A stretch of DNA of 64,000 bases. Source: CAZNRY01 sp964575675. Lineage in GTDB: Bacteria; Eisenbacteria; RBG-16-71-46; CAIMUX01; VGJL01. Shown one piece after another: positions 17,496 through 26,378 of this stretch. Made by a program: the position numbers and the translations under genes. How positions within the stretch are numbered: position 1 is the stretch's first letter; each line of letters starts with the position of its first letter. Under the pieces are notes generated by a model. The model was not told where the DNA came from, made no database searches, and was given only the letters and a program-made list of their open reading frames with translations. The stretch is taken from NCBI GenBank assembly GCA_964575675.1, contig CAZNRY010000001.1:1-64000 (forward strand), written 5' to 3'.

Positions 17496-18620
17496 ATGAT
17501 GGCGACCCGAAAGGCACGGTCTCCCGGGATCGGTTTCGCGATCGGCCTGCTGGCCTTCGCCCTTCCAATTGCCGGCTACCTCGTCTACCGAGGGCTGGGA
17601 AGGGAGCAAGGCGCGAAGCAGGTCTCCGAGTCCCCGCAGGGGAGGGGCGCAGGGGCCGGCGCGCCCGCCTCCCCGACCTTCAGGATCGACGAGTCCGCGC
17701 TCGCGCCCTCGGGGATGTCGCTTCCGGATCCCGGTCCTCCGGTCGATCCCGCGAGCGTCAAGAACGCCCTGAACAAGGCTGAGGGATGGCTTCGCACCTT
17801 CACGATCGATCCCTACTCGGGTGCGGGAAGCGATTCCCTTCGCTTCTTCGCCATCGAGGTCGATTGTTGGCACCGGCTCTGGATCGCGGAGGGCGATCCC
17901 GCACACAGGAAGATCCTCGATGCCGCAGTTCGCGAGCGGCTCGATCGCTTCATCAAGCCCGAACGGATCACGGCCATGCTGCGAACGCAGGGATCGCTGC
18001 AGGGAGTGCTCGAGATCCTCCTGCTCATGTCGCGTTGCCGGGAACATGGGATCGATCCGGATCCGCTGATGCCGGTGATTCAATCGATCGCCCCCGCGAT
18101 CCGATCCGAGATGGACCGCTACCCGGCATCGATGGCCGCGCTGTTCGCATGGGTGCTCGAAGAAAACGGCATCGAGCTGGGGCGGCCGCTCGAGGCCTAT
18201 CGCTCCTCGGGGCTTCTCTTCTTGCAGCCGCGCGAGGTCGAGATGTCGGCAGGCGACGTGGCCGGCCTCACCCAAGAGATCCTGGCCTTCACGGATGGCG
18301 GCAGTCGGGTTCTGTCCCCGGCGGCGCCTGACGAGAGGCGGTATCTGGAACGCGTGCTGCCCTACTTCGCGATGTCCTACACCCTCCTCGGCAAGCTCGA
18401 GATGGTGGGGGACCTTTTGACCTGCCTGAGCTGCACGGGGATGAGCGGAACGTTCGGCTATCGCGACGCCCTGCGCGCGCTGCTCACGCGCCAGAATCGG
18501 GACGGCAGTTTCAGCGGCACGCCGGACTCGATGGAGCCTCGCGCGCAGAGGCTCGGCCCGACAGCGAGCTGCCTCGGGGCCCTCTGCCTCGAGAGGACGA
18601 GCGCCCAAGGGGGACGTTGA
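17496..18620 (+). CDS. Membrane-anchored protein of unknown function with alpha-alpha repeat character
   Basis: 374 residues. One membrane segment (about 12-32, GIGFAIGLLAFALPIAGYLV) is followed by a low-complexity Gly/Ala/Pro linker and a largely helical domain (about 80-365). Blocks such as ALNKAEGWLR, YPASMAALFAWVLEEN and LLTRQNRDGSFSG resemble alpha/alpha-toroid proteins (terpenoid-cyclase/prenyltransferase fold), where QxxDGSF turns recur, but the DxDD-type catalytic motif is not seen. Its stop overlaps the start of the next gene (TTGA), so the two are probably made together. No function is proposed. A second ATG at 17499 is equally possible. Confidence 0.75.
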   Translation: MMATRKARSPGIGFAIGLLAFALPIAGYLVYRGLGREQGAKQVSESPQGRGAGAGAPASPTFRIDESALAPSGMSLPDPGPPVDPASVKNALNKAEGWLRTFTIDPYSGAGSDSLRFFAIEVDCWHRLWIAEGDPAHRKILDAAVRERLDRFIKPERITAMLRTQGSLQGVLEILLLMSRCREHGIDPDPLMPVIQSIAPAIRSEMDRYPASMAALFAWVLEENGIELGRPLEAYRSSGLLFLQPREVEMSAGDVAGLTQEILAFTDGGSRVLSPAAPDERRYLERVLPYFAMSYTLLGKLEMVGDLLTCLSCTGMSGTFGYRDALRALLTRQNRDGSFSGTPDSMEPRAQRLGPTASCLGALCLERTSAQGGR

Positions 18621-19822
18621 TCCCCGCCCTCCCTATCTCCGGGCCCGCCCCGGATCCATCGCCCGCCCCGTTTCCGATCGAGGAGGCGATCGCCGCGAGC
18701 CGGGCGGCCGATACTCTGGGAGGCTTCCGCCGCTCCGGTTTCTACCGACGGCACGGTCCGGCTCTCGAGGAGTGGCTCCGGCGTTTGCGCAGCGGCGGTC
18801 CGGCGGAATCGGAGCAACCGGAGGGGTCCGACCGTCTCCGCCTCGTTCACTGGAACATCGAGCAGGGGAAGCGCTGGGACAGGATCGTCGCGGCCGCGGG
18901 TGATACCCCTTGGCTTCGGAAGGCCGACCTCTGGACCTTGAACGAGGTCGATCTCGGGACCGCGCGCGCCGGGAATCGCGACGTGGCCCGCGAGCTCGCG
19001 GAACGTCTCGGCCTCTACTGGATCTACGCTTCGTGTTTCTTCGAGTTCACCAAGGGCACTGGGAGCGACAAGTCCGTCCCGGGCGAGAACTCGATCGGCC
19101 TCCATGGGATCGCGATCTTCTCGCGCTGGCCCCTCGACGATCCCGGCTCGGCCGATCTGCCCGATTGCTTCGACTACTTCCGGCTTCCAGAGGAGAAGCG
19201 CTACGGCGTGCGGCGCGTGCTCTGGGCGACCGTCCGGCATCCCCTGCAGCCGTTCACGCTCGCCACGGCGCACTTCGAGGTCCGAAATGTCCCTGCGTGC
19301 AGGGCGCGCCAGATGGCAGGCTCGCTCGCGGCGCTTCCGGACGGCCCCTGCCTGTTCGCCGGCGACTGGAACACGCACACCTTTCGCCGCGGCTCGCTGT
19401 TGCGCTCCGCGGCCGAGTTCGTCCGGCTTCAGCGCACCCCGGCATCCAAGATCGAACGGCAGTTGATCGAGCCGCAGAATCGGGAGCCGTCGCTTCGGAT
19501 GGTCGAGCGGGCGGGATTCGACATCGGCGCCTGGAACGAGGCCGCGCCGACCGCGCTCCAGCTCCTTTCCGGCGTGGAGGAATTGGGTGGGCTGCCCGGC
19601 CCCGCGCGCCGGGGCATCCAGGGTCTCTTTGGGCTGGAGCGGCGAACCCTGCGGATGCGGCTCGACTGGATCGCGGTCCGGGGACCTTGGACGCCGGCCC
19701 CGGGAGGTGGAGGCGCTTGGACGGGAACGAACCTGGGCCCCGACGGCGCGCTCGCTTCCGATCATGCGCCGATCGGGATCGAAGCGCTCTGGCCCGGAGG
19801 GGCGGCGCTGCCAAGGGTTTAG
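18617..19822 (+). CDS. Endonuclease/exonuclease/phosphatase (EEP) family protein
   Basis: About 401 residues with TTG start overlapping the preceding stop. EEP-fold motifs appear in order: HWNIEQG (metal/substrate Asn), LNEVDLG (metal Glu), an ATAHFEV strand with His, AGDWNTH (Asp/Asn pair) and ASDHAPIGIEA (catalytic Asp-His). An N-terminal segment of about 80 residues is extra. Relatives cleave DNA, phosphodiesters or inositol phosphates, so the substrate is open. No signal peptide is seen. Coupling to the anchored protein upstream hints at a shared job at the membrane. Confidence 0.85.
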   Translation: MIPALPISGPAPDPSPAPFPIEEAIAASRAADTLGGFRRSGFYRRHGPALEEWLRRLRSGGPAESEQPEGSDRLRLVHWNIEQGKRWDRIVAAAGDTPWLRKADLWTLNEVDLGTARAGNRDVARELAERLGLYWIYASCFFEFTKGTGSDKSVPGENSIGLHGIAIFSRWPLDDPGSADLPDCFDYFRLPEEKRYGVRRVLWATVRHPLQPFTLATAHFEVRNVPACRARQMAGSLAALPDGPCLFAGDWNTHTFRRGSLLRSAAEFVRLQRTPASKIERQLIEPQNREPSLRMVERAGFDIGAWNEAAPTALQLLSGVEELGGLPGPARRGIQGLFGLERRTLRMRLDWIAVRGPWTPAPGGGGAWTGTNLGPDGALASDHAPIGIEALWPGGAALPRV

Positions 19823-19863
19823 CTCCAGGTCCGGGAGACGAAACCGGCCGGGCGGGTCGCGGG

Positions 19864-19893
19864 TTTACGGCGAGAGGCCCCGTTCCCTAGAAT
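19864..19893 (+). promoter_or_regulatory. Candidate sigma70-type promoter for dsbD
   Basis: TTTACG (19864-19869) and TAGAAT (19888-19893) are separated by 18 bases. Transcription would start near 19900 and give a leader of about 115 bases before the dsbD ATG. Confidence 0.35.
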
Positions 19894-19934
19894 GCAACGG
19901 GTCTGGGGAAGGCATCGAGGGTCCATCCTGGCCG

Positions 19935-19984
19935 ATCGGTGGTGTGCGGGCCCGCATCGGGCTCGACGCCCGGAGAGCACCGAT
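19935..19984 (+). promoter_or_regulatory. Structured dsbD leader with mutually exclusive hairpins
   Basis: ATCGGTG (19935-19941) pairs with CACCGAT (19978-19984). Inside, CGGGC (19958-19962) can pair with GCCCG either upstream (19950-19954) or downstream (19968-19972), but not with both. This is a possible attenuator or leader switch; GC-rich chance pairing is the alternative. Confidence 0.25.
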
Positions 19985-20013
19985 TGATGGGCGCAACGCA
20001 AGAAGGAGATCGC

Positions 20014-21939
20014 ATGCGGACGTTCGTGAGGCTCCTGCCGCTTCTCTTCCTGCCGCTCGGAACGGTCGCGGCTGCGCCACAAGGCGAAGGCGGCCCGCCG
20101 GATGTGCCGATTCGGCTCCATCCCGGCCAGGATGGGATTGTCCCCGGCGGGACGATGCGGGTCGCCGTGGTCTACGAAGTGCCCGCCGATCATCACATCC
20201 AGGTCAACGAGTTCCTCTTCGCGAACCCTGCGACGGGGGAATCGTTCGTGCTCGGAAGCGCGGTTCTTCCTCCTCTCAAGAAGTGGGACGGTGAGCCGAT
20301 CATCGCCGGCAAGGCCGCCGTGGTCTATGACCTCACGCTCGCGCCCGAGACCCCGGTGGGCGAGCGCACCCTCAAGCTCGTGGTCGGGTATCAGCAGTGC
20401 TCGGAGAGCCCGGTGTTCGCCTGCTTCCCGCCCGAAGAGCGCGAAGCGCTGCTGCCGATCCGCGTGGTTGCAGCCGGCACTTCCGTCCATCCCGTCAACG
20501 CCTCGTACTTTCCGAAGGCTCCACCTCCCGAGAGGGATGGACGGTCGCCGGCCACGATCCCGGCGGAGACGGCGCCCGCGCCGGTCTCGATCGCCGCCCA
20601 ACCGAGCGGCACGGGCGGCTCCCCCGAATCGGGCGCGGGGGGCGCATCATCGAGTGGCAGCGTCCACGAGGGGCTGGCCACGAGACTGCGCGAGGCGCTC
20701 GCGCGCGGATCCTGGATCGCTTTTCTCCTCGTTTTCGTAGCCGGATTTCTCACATCCTTCACGCCCTGCGTCTACCCGATGATCCCGATCACGATCGGGT
20801 ATGTGGCGGGCGCGAGCCGCGGCCGCCTGTCGGGGTTCGTCCTGTCTCTCTTCTTCGTCCTCGGGATCGCGATCGTCTACTCCACGCTCGGCGTCGCGGC
20901 GGCGTTGAGCGGCGGGATCTTTGGCGCCGCGCTCCAGAGCAAGGCGGCTCTGATCGTGATCGCGGCCGTCTTCGCGCTGATGGCCGTCTCGATGCTCGGC
21001 GCGTTCGACCTGAGCCTCCCCTCGGGACTGCAGACCCGGATGCAATCGGGCCGGCGGAGCGGGTGGGCCGGCGCGATCTTGATGGGCGGGATCACGGGGC
21101 TCGTTGCATCCCCTTGCGTCGGGCCGGTGCTGGTCGTCCTGCTCACCTGGGTCGCGCAGGTCGGGCGTCCGCTGTACGGTTTCGGTCTTCTCTTCACCTT
21201 CGCACTCGGTCTCGGCCTCCTCTTCCTCGTGATCGGCACGTTCGTCGGGGCGATGAAGGGACTGCCGCGGGCCGGCGCGTGGATGGAGACGGTGAAGCAC
21301 TACTTCGGCTGGATCTTCCTCGGGCTGGCTGCCTTCTACCTCCGCAACGTGATCGGCCCGACCTGGGCCACCATCCTCTACGGCGCGCTCTTGATCGTTT
21401 TCGCGACACAGATCGGCGCCTTCACGTCCCTCTCGACCGAGGCGGGCAAGGGGGCACAGTGGCGCAAGGGGATCGGGATCGTGCTGGCCGTCCTTGGGAT
21501 CAGCATGATGATGAGCGGTCTGCTGACGCAGCAGGGTTGGCGGCGGGCAGGCGGGCGCGCGCTGCAAACATCGGGATCAAACTTGCCGACGCCCGGAGGA
21601 CCGGGCTGGCGGACGGATGAGCAGGCCGCCCTCGCGGAGGCGCTCGCGAACGGGCAACCGGTCTTGATCGACTTCACCGCCGATTGGTGCGCGGCGTGTC
21701 ACGAGCTGGACCGCGATACGTGGAGCGATCCGGATGTGGTGAGAGAGCTTTCCCGCTACGTTTCGCTGCGGATCGATCTCACGCGCAAGACGCCGGAAAC
21801 GGATTCGATCCGTAACCGCTGGAGGGTGGCGGGGCTGCCGACCGTGATCGTCTTGAACGGCAAGGGGAACGAGGTGGAGCGATTTTTCGGCTTCCGCCCG
21901 CCCGCACAGGTTCTGCCCCTGCTGCGGCAGGTCGCATAA
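20014..21939 (+). CDS. dsbD: Thiol:disulfide interchange protein DsbD
   Basis: 641 residues from ATG 20014, chosen for the AAGGAG five bases upstream and the signal peptide that follows. The N-terminal periplasmic domain (about 30-180) has two Cys in QQCSESPVFACF. After an Ala/Ser/Pro linker come eight or so membrane helices (about 225-515) with the conserved Cys in FTPCVYPMIPIT and SPCVGPVL. The C-terminal thioredoxin-like domain has DWCAACHELD (CxxC). DsbD carries electrons from cytosolic thioredoxin to periplasmic thiol reductases or cytochrome c maturation. All redox Cys pairs are present. The next gene starts two bases after the stop. Confidence 0.95.
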   Translation: MRTFVRLLPLLFLPLGTVAAAPQGEGGPPDVPIRLHPGQDGIVPGGTMRVAVVYEVPADHHIQVNEFLFANPATGESFVLGSAVLPPLKKWDGEPIIAGKAAVVYDLTLAPETPVGERTLKLVVGYQQCSESPVFACFPPEEREALLPIRVVAAGTSVHPVNASYFPKAPPPERDGRSPATIPAETAPAPVSIAAQPSGTGGSPESGAGGASSSGSVHEGLATRLREALARGSWIAFLLVFVAGFLTSFTPCVYPMIPITIGYVAGASRGRLSGFVLSLFFVLGIAIVYSTLGVAAALSGGIFGAALQSKAALIVIAAVFALMAVSMLGAFDLSLPSGLQTRMQSGRRSGWAGAILMGGITGLVASPCVGPVLVVLLTWVAQVGRPLYGFGLLFTFALGLGLLFLVIGTFVGAMKGLPRAGAWMETVKHYFGWIFLGLAAFYLRNVIGPTWATILYGALLIVFATQIGAFTSLSTEAGKGAQWRKGIGIVLAVLGISMMMSGLLTQQGWRRAGGRALQTSGSNLPTPGGPGWRTDEQAALAEALANGQPVLIDFTADWCAACHELDRDTWSDPDVVRELSRYVSLRIDLTRKTPETDSIRNRWRVAGLPTVIVLNGKGNEVERFFGFRPPAQVLPLLRQVA

Positions 21940-21941
21940 GG

Positions 21942-24263
21942 ATGTCGGAAGCGACCGAGCGGCCTGCCGCCGGCCCCGGCGGGCAACCCCCGCCGCGCGT
22001 CCTTTCGGTCCTCGGGCATCCGGTCGCCGGGCTTCTTCCGCTCTCGTTTCTCTCGGCGGGATGGGTCCTTCTCGCCCTGCAAGTTGTTCCATGGCTTCGG
22101 GATCAGAGCGCGCGCCTCCTGCTGGCCGGGGAGCGCCCCTCGGCGGCGATGATCTTGGCGATGCCGCCCTCGATGCTCCTTCTCACGGTGGCGGCGGGGG
22201 TGCTTCTCCTCCTCGGATCTGCGGCCTTCATCGTCTGGATCCGCAGCGCGGGCGGGATGGGACCCCTCTGCGACCGGCTCTTGCGCCGCAATGAAATCCT
22301 GGCGGCGATCGTCCTTCTCGCGTCGGGCGCTCTGACGGTCGCTCTGATATCGCGCGGCGATCCCATCGATGCCGCAAAGGGGCACATCGCGCGGGGGTGG
22401 CTCTGGCACGAGTACCTCCGCGCCGGGACGTTTCCGCGTTGGACCGATCTCTGGTTCGGCGGGTCGCCGGTCGACCAGTTCGGCCCGCCGCTTTCGCACT
22501 TCTTTCAGGCCGTGTTCGGGTTCTTGCGCTTCGATCCGGTCCTATCGGCCAAGGAGCTTGTCTGGTTCTGCAGGATGGCCGGAGGCGTCGGCTTCGCGCT
22601 TCTCTGCGCCCGCATTCACCGGGATCAACGCGCCGGTCTGTTGGGCGGCATTCTATATGCCCTCGCGCCGGCGTTTCATTCGGCATGGATGTGGGAGGGA
22701 AGACTGCCGGGCGTCCTCGTGATCGGAATCATCCCCTGGGCGCTTCTCACCGCCGAACGCGTCGCGACCGGCGCGGGGGCGGTCCGATCGGGAGCATTCC
22801 TGGCGCTTTTGGGCGGCGGGTTGGTCCTCGCCCAGGGAGAGCAGGCGCGCTTGGCGATCCTCTTGATCGGGGTGTTCATGCTCGTGCGAGGTCTCTCTGC
22901 GGTCGCGACGCGCGGCGGCCGGGCCCCGTCCGTCGCGGGGATACTGGTCGGTCTCGTCGGCGGCGCCGCGCTCGCCGCGTGCTTCCTCTATCCAATGGTG
23001 CGAGAGGCGCCTTTCCTGAACGGGCCCGCGCCCGCGAGCATGCTCAGGTTCAGGTTCCATGCGCCGAGCCTCGCGGCGGCGACCGAGGCGCTCCGCTGGA
23101 ACCTGAGCGGCAGAAGCTACCTCGGGCTTTCGATCGCGATCCTGGCCGCCCTCGGGTTCTTCCGATCCACATTCGACCGCAAAGAGGAAGGAAGGGGCAT
23201 CGGCCCGATTCCGATCGCCATCCTGGTCGTGTTTCCGTGGGTCATCGCCGCGACCTGGCTTCAGGATCTAGACCTCGTTCTGCTCGGAGGGCAGATCGCC
23301 GCGGCCGGCGCCGTCCGCCGCGGGTTGAGGCCGTCCCGGTATCCGTTCCTGCGGAAGGGGATCCTCCCGCTGGCGTTCATCATCGTTCTTGTCGACCTCG
23401 CCCCGATCAACCTCCTTACGACTTACGAGCTCCGCCCCCAGGCGCGCGAGCAGAGCTACTCGAAGCTCGAGGATAGGCTCGGGAGCGGACGCTTCCTCGA
23501 GCTATCCGTCTCGCCCGGGAGGGTCTCCGCGAACCAATCGGCATATTCTGCGGACCGACCCGTCGCGAGCGTCAGCGGTCCGTCCGTGCTCGAGACGCCG
23601 CGAGCATTCGTTCACACCGCGGCGATGATCGACACGGTGGCCGCCGCGCTCTCGCGAAACCGGCATCTCGATCGCGGGCTGATCGACCTCCTCGCCTTTC
23701 ACGACGTTCGCTACATCGCGCTTGCGATGGAGCGGGGGGGAAAGCTCCCCTCGGGCGATGAAGCGAAGGGGCTGGTTCTCGATCCGGAGATCCCCGCGCT
23801 TCGCGTCGAGCATGCGACGCCGGTGACGATTCTCGAGCCGGGGACGGAGCCGGGTCCTCCGACACCGGCCGTCTGTTTCGATTCGGCGTTGTTTCCGCCC
23901 CCGGTCCCCCGAGGCCTGGCGCGCGAAGCCCTCGAGTGGTTGAAGGCCGCTCGTCCGCGGTACGTGATGGAAGCGCGCTCCGTCGTGTTGCCCAACCGCC
24001 TCGAGATCGAGCTGCCCGATCTGGGGCCGGTCACGGTTCGCATCGCGAGGAACAGCTACCCACGAACCGAGGTCCTCGTCGACGACCAGCCGTGGCCTTG
24101 GCGCGAGGGTCCCCTGGGCGGGATCGCGATTGATCTTCAGAAGGGAGCGCATCGGATCGTGGTGCGGGGGACGGAAGATCGCATCCGCAGGGGATGCCGA
24201 TATGCCCAGATCGGACTGGCGGCGGCGCTTTTCCTGATCGCGATCAGTCCTCATCGCCGCTGA
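21942..24263 (+). CDS. Large polytopic membrane protein, YfhO/PTPS-related type
   Basis: 773 residues. About 12 membrane segments lie in residues 20-500. The block DAAKGHIARGWLWHEYL, then FPRWTDLWFGGSPVDQFGPP, resembles the extracytoplasmic active-site loop of membrane glycosyltransferase-like proteins of the YfhO/6-pyruvoyl-tetrahydropterin-synthase-related class. The C-terminal 270 residues form a soluble beta-rich domain, with a last helix near residue 760. Relatives are thought to move sugars from lipid carriers. It follows dsbD by two bases and is probably co-transcribed. Acceptor and donor are unknown. Confidence 0.75.
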   Translation: MSEATERPAAGPGGQPPPRVLSVLGHPVAGLLPLSFLSAGWVLLALQVVPWLRDQSARLLLAGERPSAAMILAMPPSMLLLTVAAGVLLLLGSAAFIVWIRSAGGMGPLCDRLLRRNEILAAIVLLASGALTVALISRGDPIDAAKGHIARGWLWHEYLRAGTFPRWTDLWFGGSPVDQFGPPLSHFFQAVFGFLRFDPVLSAKELVWFCRMAGGVGFALLCARIHRDQRAGLLGGILYALAPAFHSAWMWEGRLPGVLVIGIIPWALLTAERVATGAGAVRSGAFLALLGGGLVLAQGEQARLAILLIGVFMLVRGLSAVATRGGRAPSVAGILVGLVGGAALAACFLYPMVREAPFLNGPAPASMLRFRFHAPSLAAATEALRWNLSGRSYLGLSIAILAALGFFRSTFDRKEEGRGIGPIPIAILVVFPWVIAATWLQDLDLVLLGGQIAAAGAVRRGLRPSRYPFLRKGILPLAFIIVLVDLAPINLLTTYELRPQAREQSYSKLEDRLGSGRFLELSVSPGRVSANQSAYSADRPVASVSGPSVLETPRAFVHTAAMIDTVAAALSRNRHLDRGLIDLLAFHDVRYIALAMERGGKLPSGDEAKGLVLDPEIPALRVEHATPVTILEPGTEPGPPTPAVCFDSALFPPPVPRGLAREALEWLKAARPRYVMEARSVVLPNRLEIELPDLGPVTVRIARNSYPRTEVLVDDQPWPWREGPLGGIAIDLQKGAHRIVVRGTEDRIRRGCRYAQIGLAAALFLIAISPHRR

Positions 24264-24296
24264 CGGAAGCTACCCTCTCCCGTGCGCGCGCTCGCG

Positions 24297-24346
24297 CTCG
24301 CTTGGCGCATCCCGCTCGGGTCTGCGCGCCTGCTCGCGCGAGCACG
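24297..24346 (+). repeat. Dispersed repeat R1, contracted copy D
   Basis: Positions 24297-24319 (CTCGCTTGGCGCATCCCGCT and onward) match the left part of copy A at 22 of 23. After that the sequence skips the central part of R1 and resumes with CCTGCTCGCGCG, as in the right end of copy A. It directly abuts the left arm of the 24346-24506 element. Confidence 0.5.
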
Positions 24347-24506
24347 CCGGTCGGGCCGGATGGCTCCTCCGGACCGGCGCTCGCTCAGGGAAGTACGAAC
24401 ATCCAGGCTCGCGCCTGCGGCCCGCTTCGCGCGTCGAGCGCCGAAGTTCCCGCAGGTAACATCCGCGCGGCGGGCAGCTCCTACGGAACCATCCGGCCCG
24501 ACCGGC
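24346..24506. mobile_element. 161-bp element with 18-bp perfect inverted repeats (MITE- or REP-like)
   Basis: The left arm 24346-24363 (GCCGGTCGGGCCGGATGG) is the exact reverse complement of 24489-24506. Three more bases pair (24365-24367 with 24485-24487) after one mismatch. Inside, CGGCGCTCG and CGAGCGCCG form a second 9-bp pair. It encodes no protein. No direct target duplication is obvious. It could be a miniature transposable element, a structured RNA, or a large hairpin serving termination. Confidence 0.5.
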
Positions 24507-24627
24507 TTCACGCCAGCTCGCCTGCCTTCACCTTGCCCAGCTCTCTAGAAACTGGGCCGCGTTTCATCCCACCGGGTGGGCCTGCCCATGAGTTGCTCTC
24601 TTCGGCGATCCCCCTGCATGAGTCGCC

Positions 24628-24659
24628 GCCGGCCTCGCGGGCGCACCTGCTCGCGCGCA
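24628..24659 (+). repeat. Dispersed repeat R1, fragment B
   Basis: These 32 bases are identical to the reverse complement of 7784-7815. Only the right part of R1 is present here. Confidence 0.65.
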
Positions 24660-24704
24660 CGACGCAAGCGGCGCCCGAAAGAGATCCCTCATCCGGGACG
24701 CCTC

Positions 24705-24713
24705 TGCTATCCT
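24705..24713 (+). promoter_or_regulatory. Extended -10-like motif upstream of the aldehyde dehydrogenase gene
   Basis: TGCTATCCT lies 48 bases before the GTG start. It matches the TGCTAnnnT pattern seen before four other genes in the window. No -35 match is visible. Confidence 0.35.
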
Positions 24714-24761
24714 CACCCTAGTCATGCTCGCGGGGATGGGCCCGGAGCGGGGAGGTGTGCC

Positions 24762-26276
24762 GTGCATGAATTCCTGAAGACTCTCGGTATCAACGAAGTG
24801 AACTCCGGCGCCTGCGACGGGCGGTGGATCGAGCGGCCGTCGGGTGGGGAGCTCGTCAGCGTCTCGCCGATCGACGGCAAGCCGATCGCGAAAGTGCAGC
24901 AAGCGAGCGAAACCGACTACGAAGAGATCATGAAGAGCGCTCTCAGCGCCTTCGAGACCTGGCGGATGATGCCGGCGCCGCAGCGCGGGATCGTTGTCCG
25001 CGACGTTTGCGACGAGCTGCGCAAGTACAAGGATCCGCTCGGCCGTCTCGTGACCCTCGAGATGGGCAAGATTCGGACCGAGGGACTCGGCGAGGTGCAG
25101 GAGATGATCGACATGGGCGACTTCGCCGTCGGTCTCTCCCGACAGCTCTACGGTCTCACGATGCACAGCGAGCGCCCCCGGCACCGGATGTACGAGCAGT
25201 GGCATCCCCTCGGCGTCGTCGGAATCATCACGGCCTTCAACTTCCCGGTCGCGGTCTGGGCGTGGAACGCGATGATCGCGGCGGTATGCGGCGACGTGAT
25301 GATCTGGAAGCCGTCCTCGCTCACGCCCCTGTGCGGAATCGCTACGCAGAACATCGTCAACCGGGTGATGGACGCGCATGGCCTGCGCGGCGTCTTCAAC
25401 CTGACGATCGGCCGCGGCTCGACGATCGGCGAGAAGATGATCAACGATCGCCGCGTTCCCCTGATCAGCGCGACGGGGTCGACCCCGATGGGGAAGAGGA
25501 TCGGCCAGGTCACGGGCGAGCGCTTGGGGCGCAGCCTGCTCGAGCTGGGCGGCAACAACGCGATCATCGTGATGGACGACGCCGATCCGACGCTCGCGCT
25601 GCGAGCGATCCTCTTCGGCGCGGTCGGGACGGCCGGGCAGCGCTGCACATCCACGAGGCGGATCTTCATGCAGAAGGGGATCGCCGAAGAGCTGACCCGC
25701 AAGCTGGTCAGCGCGTACAAGACGATCAAGATCGGCGACCCGCTGGATGCGACGACGCTCATGGGACCGCTCGTCGACGCGGACGCGGTGGACACGATGA
25801 TGAAGGCCCTCGACGAGGTCCGCGCGCAGAAGGGTGAAATCCTCTCCGGCGGCCGCAAACTCGATCGGCCCGGGTTCTACGTCGAGCCGACGATCGTGAA
25901 GGCCAACGCGGGGATGAAGATCGTCCGGGATGAGACTTTCGCGCCGATCCTCTATCTCTTCACCGTTGATTCTCTGGAGGAGGCGATCGGGATCCACAAC
26001 AGCGTCGACCAGGGACTGTCGAGCGCGATCTTCACGAAGAATCTACAATTCGCCGAGAGGTTCCTGTCCCACGAAGGAAGCGACTGCGGAATCGCCAACG
26101 TGAACATCGGCACCTCGGGGGCCGAGATCGGCGGGGCATTCGGCGGCGAGAAGGACACGGGTGGCGGGCGCGAGGCAGGGAGCGATTCCTGGAAGGCCTA
26201 CATGCGCCGCCAGACCTGCACGATCAACTGGAGCAACGAGCTGCCGCTTGCGCAGGGAGTGCAGTTCGGCGATTGA
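24762..26276 (+). CDS. Aldehyde dehydrogenase, ALDH7 (aminoadipate-semialdehyde dehydrogenase) type
   Basis: 504 residues from GTG 24762, preceded by GGGGAGG. NAD-binding GVVGIITAFNFPVAVWAWN, ATGSTPMGKRIGQ, the catalytic Glu in LELGGNN and the nucleophilic Cys in GTAGQRCTSTRR are all present. The C-terminal TGGGREAGSDSWKAYMRRQ is characteristic of ALDH7/antiquitin and bacterial piperideine-6-carboxylate dehydrogenases, which oxidise alpha-aminoadipate semialdehyde in lysine breakdown. No other lysine catabolic gene is adjacent, so the physiological substrate is inferred only from the family. The product is cytosolic. Confidence 0.88.
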   Translation: MHEFLKTLGINEVNSGACDGRWIERPSGGELVSVSPIDGKPIAKVQQASETDYEEIMKSALSAFETWRMMPAPQRGIVVRDVCDELRKYKDPLGRLVTLEMGKIRTEGLGEVQEMIDMGDFAVGLSRQLYGLTMHSERPRHRMYEQWHPLGVVGIITAFNFPVAVWAWNAMIAAVCGDVMIWKPSSLTPLCGIATQNIVNRVMDAHGLRGVFNLTIGRGSTIGEKMINDRRVPLISATGSTPMGKRIGQVTGERLGRSLLELGGNNAIIVMDDADPTLALRAILFGAVGTAGQRCTSTRRIFMQKGIAEELTRKLVSAYKTIKIGDPLDATTLMGPLVDADAVDTMMKALDEVRAQKGEILSGGRKLDRPGFYVEPTIVKANAGMKIVRDETFAPILYLFTVDSLEEAIGIHNSVDQGLSSAIFTKNLQFAERFLSHEGSDCGIANVNIGTSGAEIGGAFGGEKDTGGGREAGSDSWKAYMRRQTCTINWSNELPLAQGVQFGD

Positions 26277-26284
26277 CGGGTTCT

Positions 26285-26326
26285 GCAGAGGTTCTCTGCG
26301 GAGGATCGCCGGATCGGTATCCTCCG
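26285..26326 (+). terminator. Two adjacent hairpins after the ALDH gene
   Basis: GCAGAG/CTCTGC with a 3-base loop (26285-26299) is followed by CGGAGGAT/ATCCTCCG (26299-26326) with a 12-base spacer that itself holds CCG/CGG. There is no T-run. They lie between the ALDH stop and the thioredoxin ribosome site and could terminate, process or attenuate transcription. Confidence 0.35.
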
Positions 26327-26378
26327 AGGGGAGACCAGCGGCGCAACGGGGCAATCGAGAGCGAGGTTCGGAGGAAGA

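Larger units (their letters stand above)
24264..24761. other. 498-bp repeat-rich intergenic region
   Basis: No protein gene is supported. It holds a contracted R1 copy, a perfect 14-bp palindrome at 24331-24344 (TGCTCGC plus complement), a 161-bp segment bounded by 18-bp inverted repeats, a second R1 fragment, and a promoter-like motif before the aldehyde dehydrogenase gene. Confidence 0.6.

Noticed and set aside
24264..24761. Open frames of 60-175 codons in the repeat-rich spacer
   Set aside because: They are low-complexity Arg/Pro/Ala translations that cover the repeats and have no ribosome sites.
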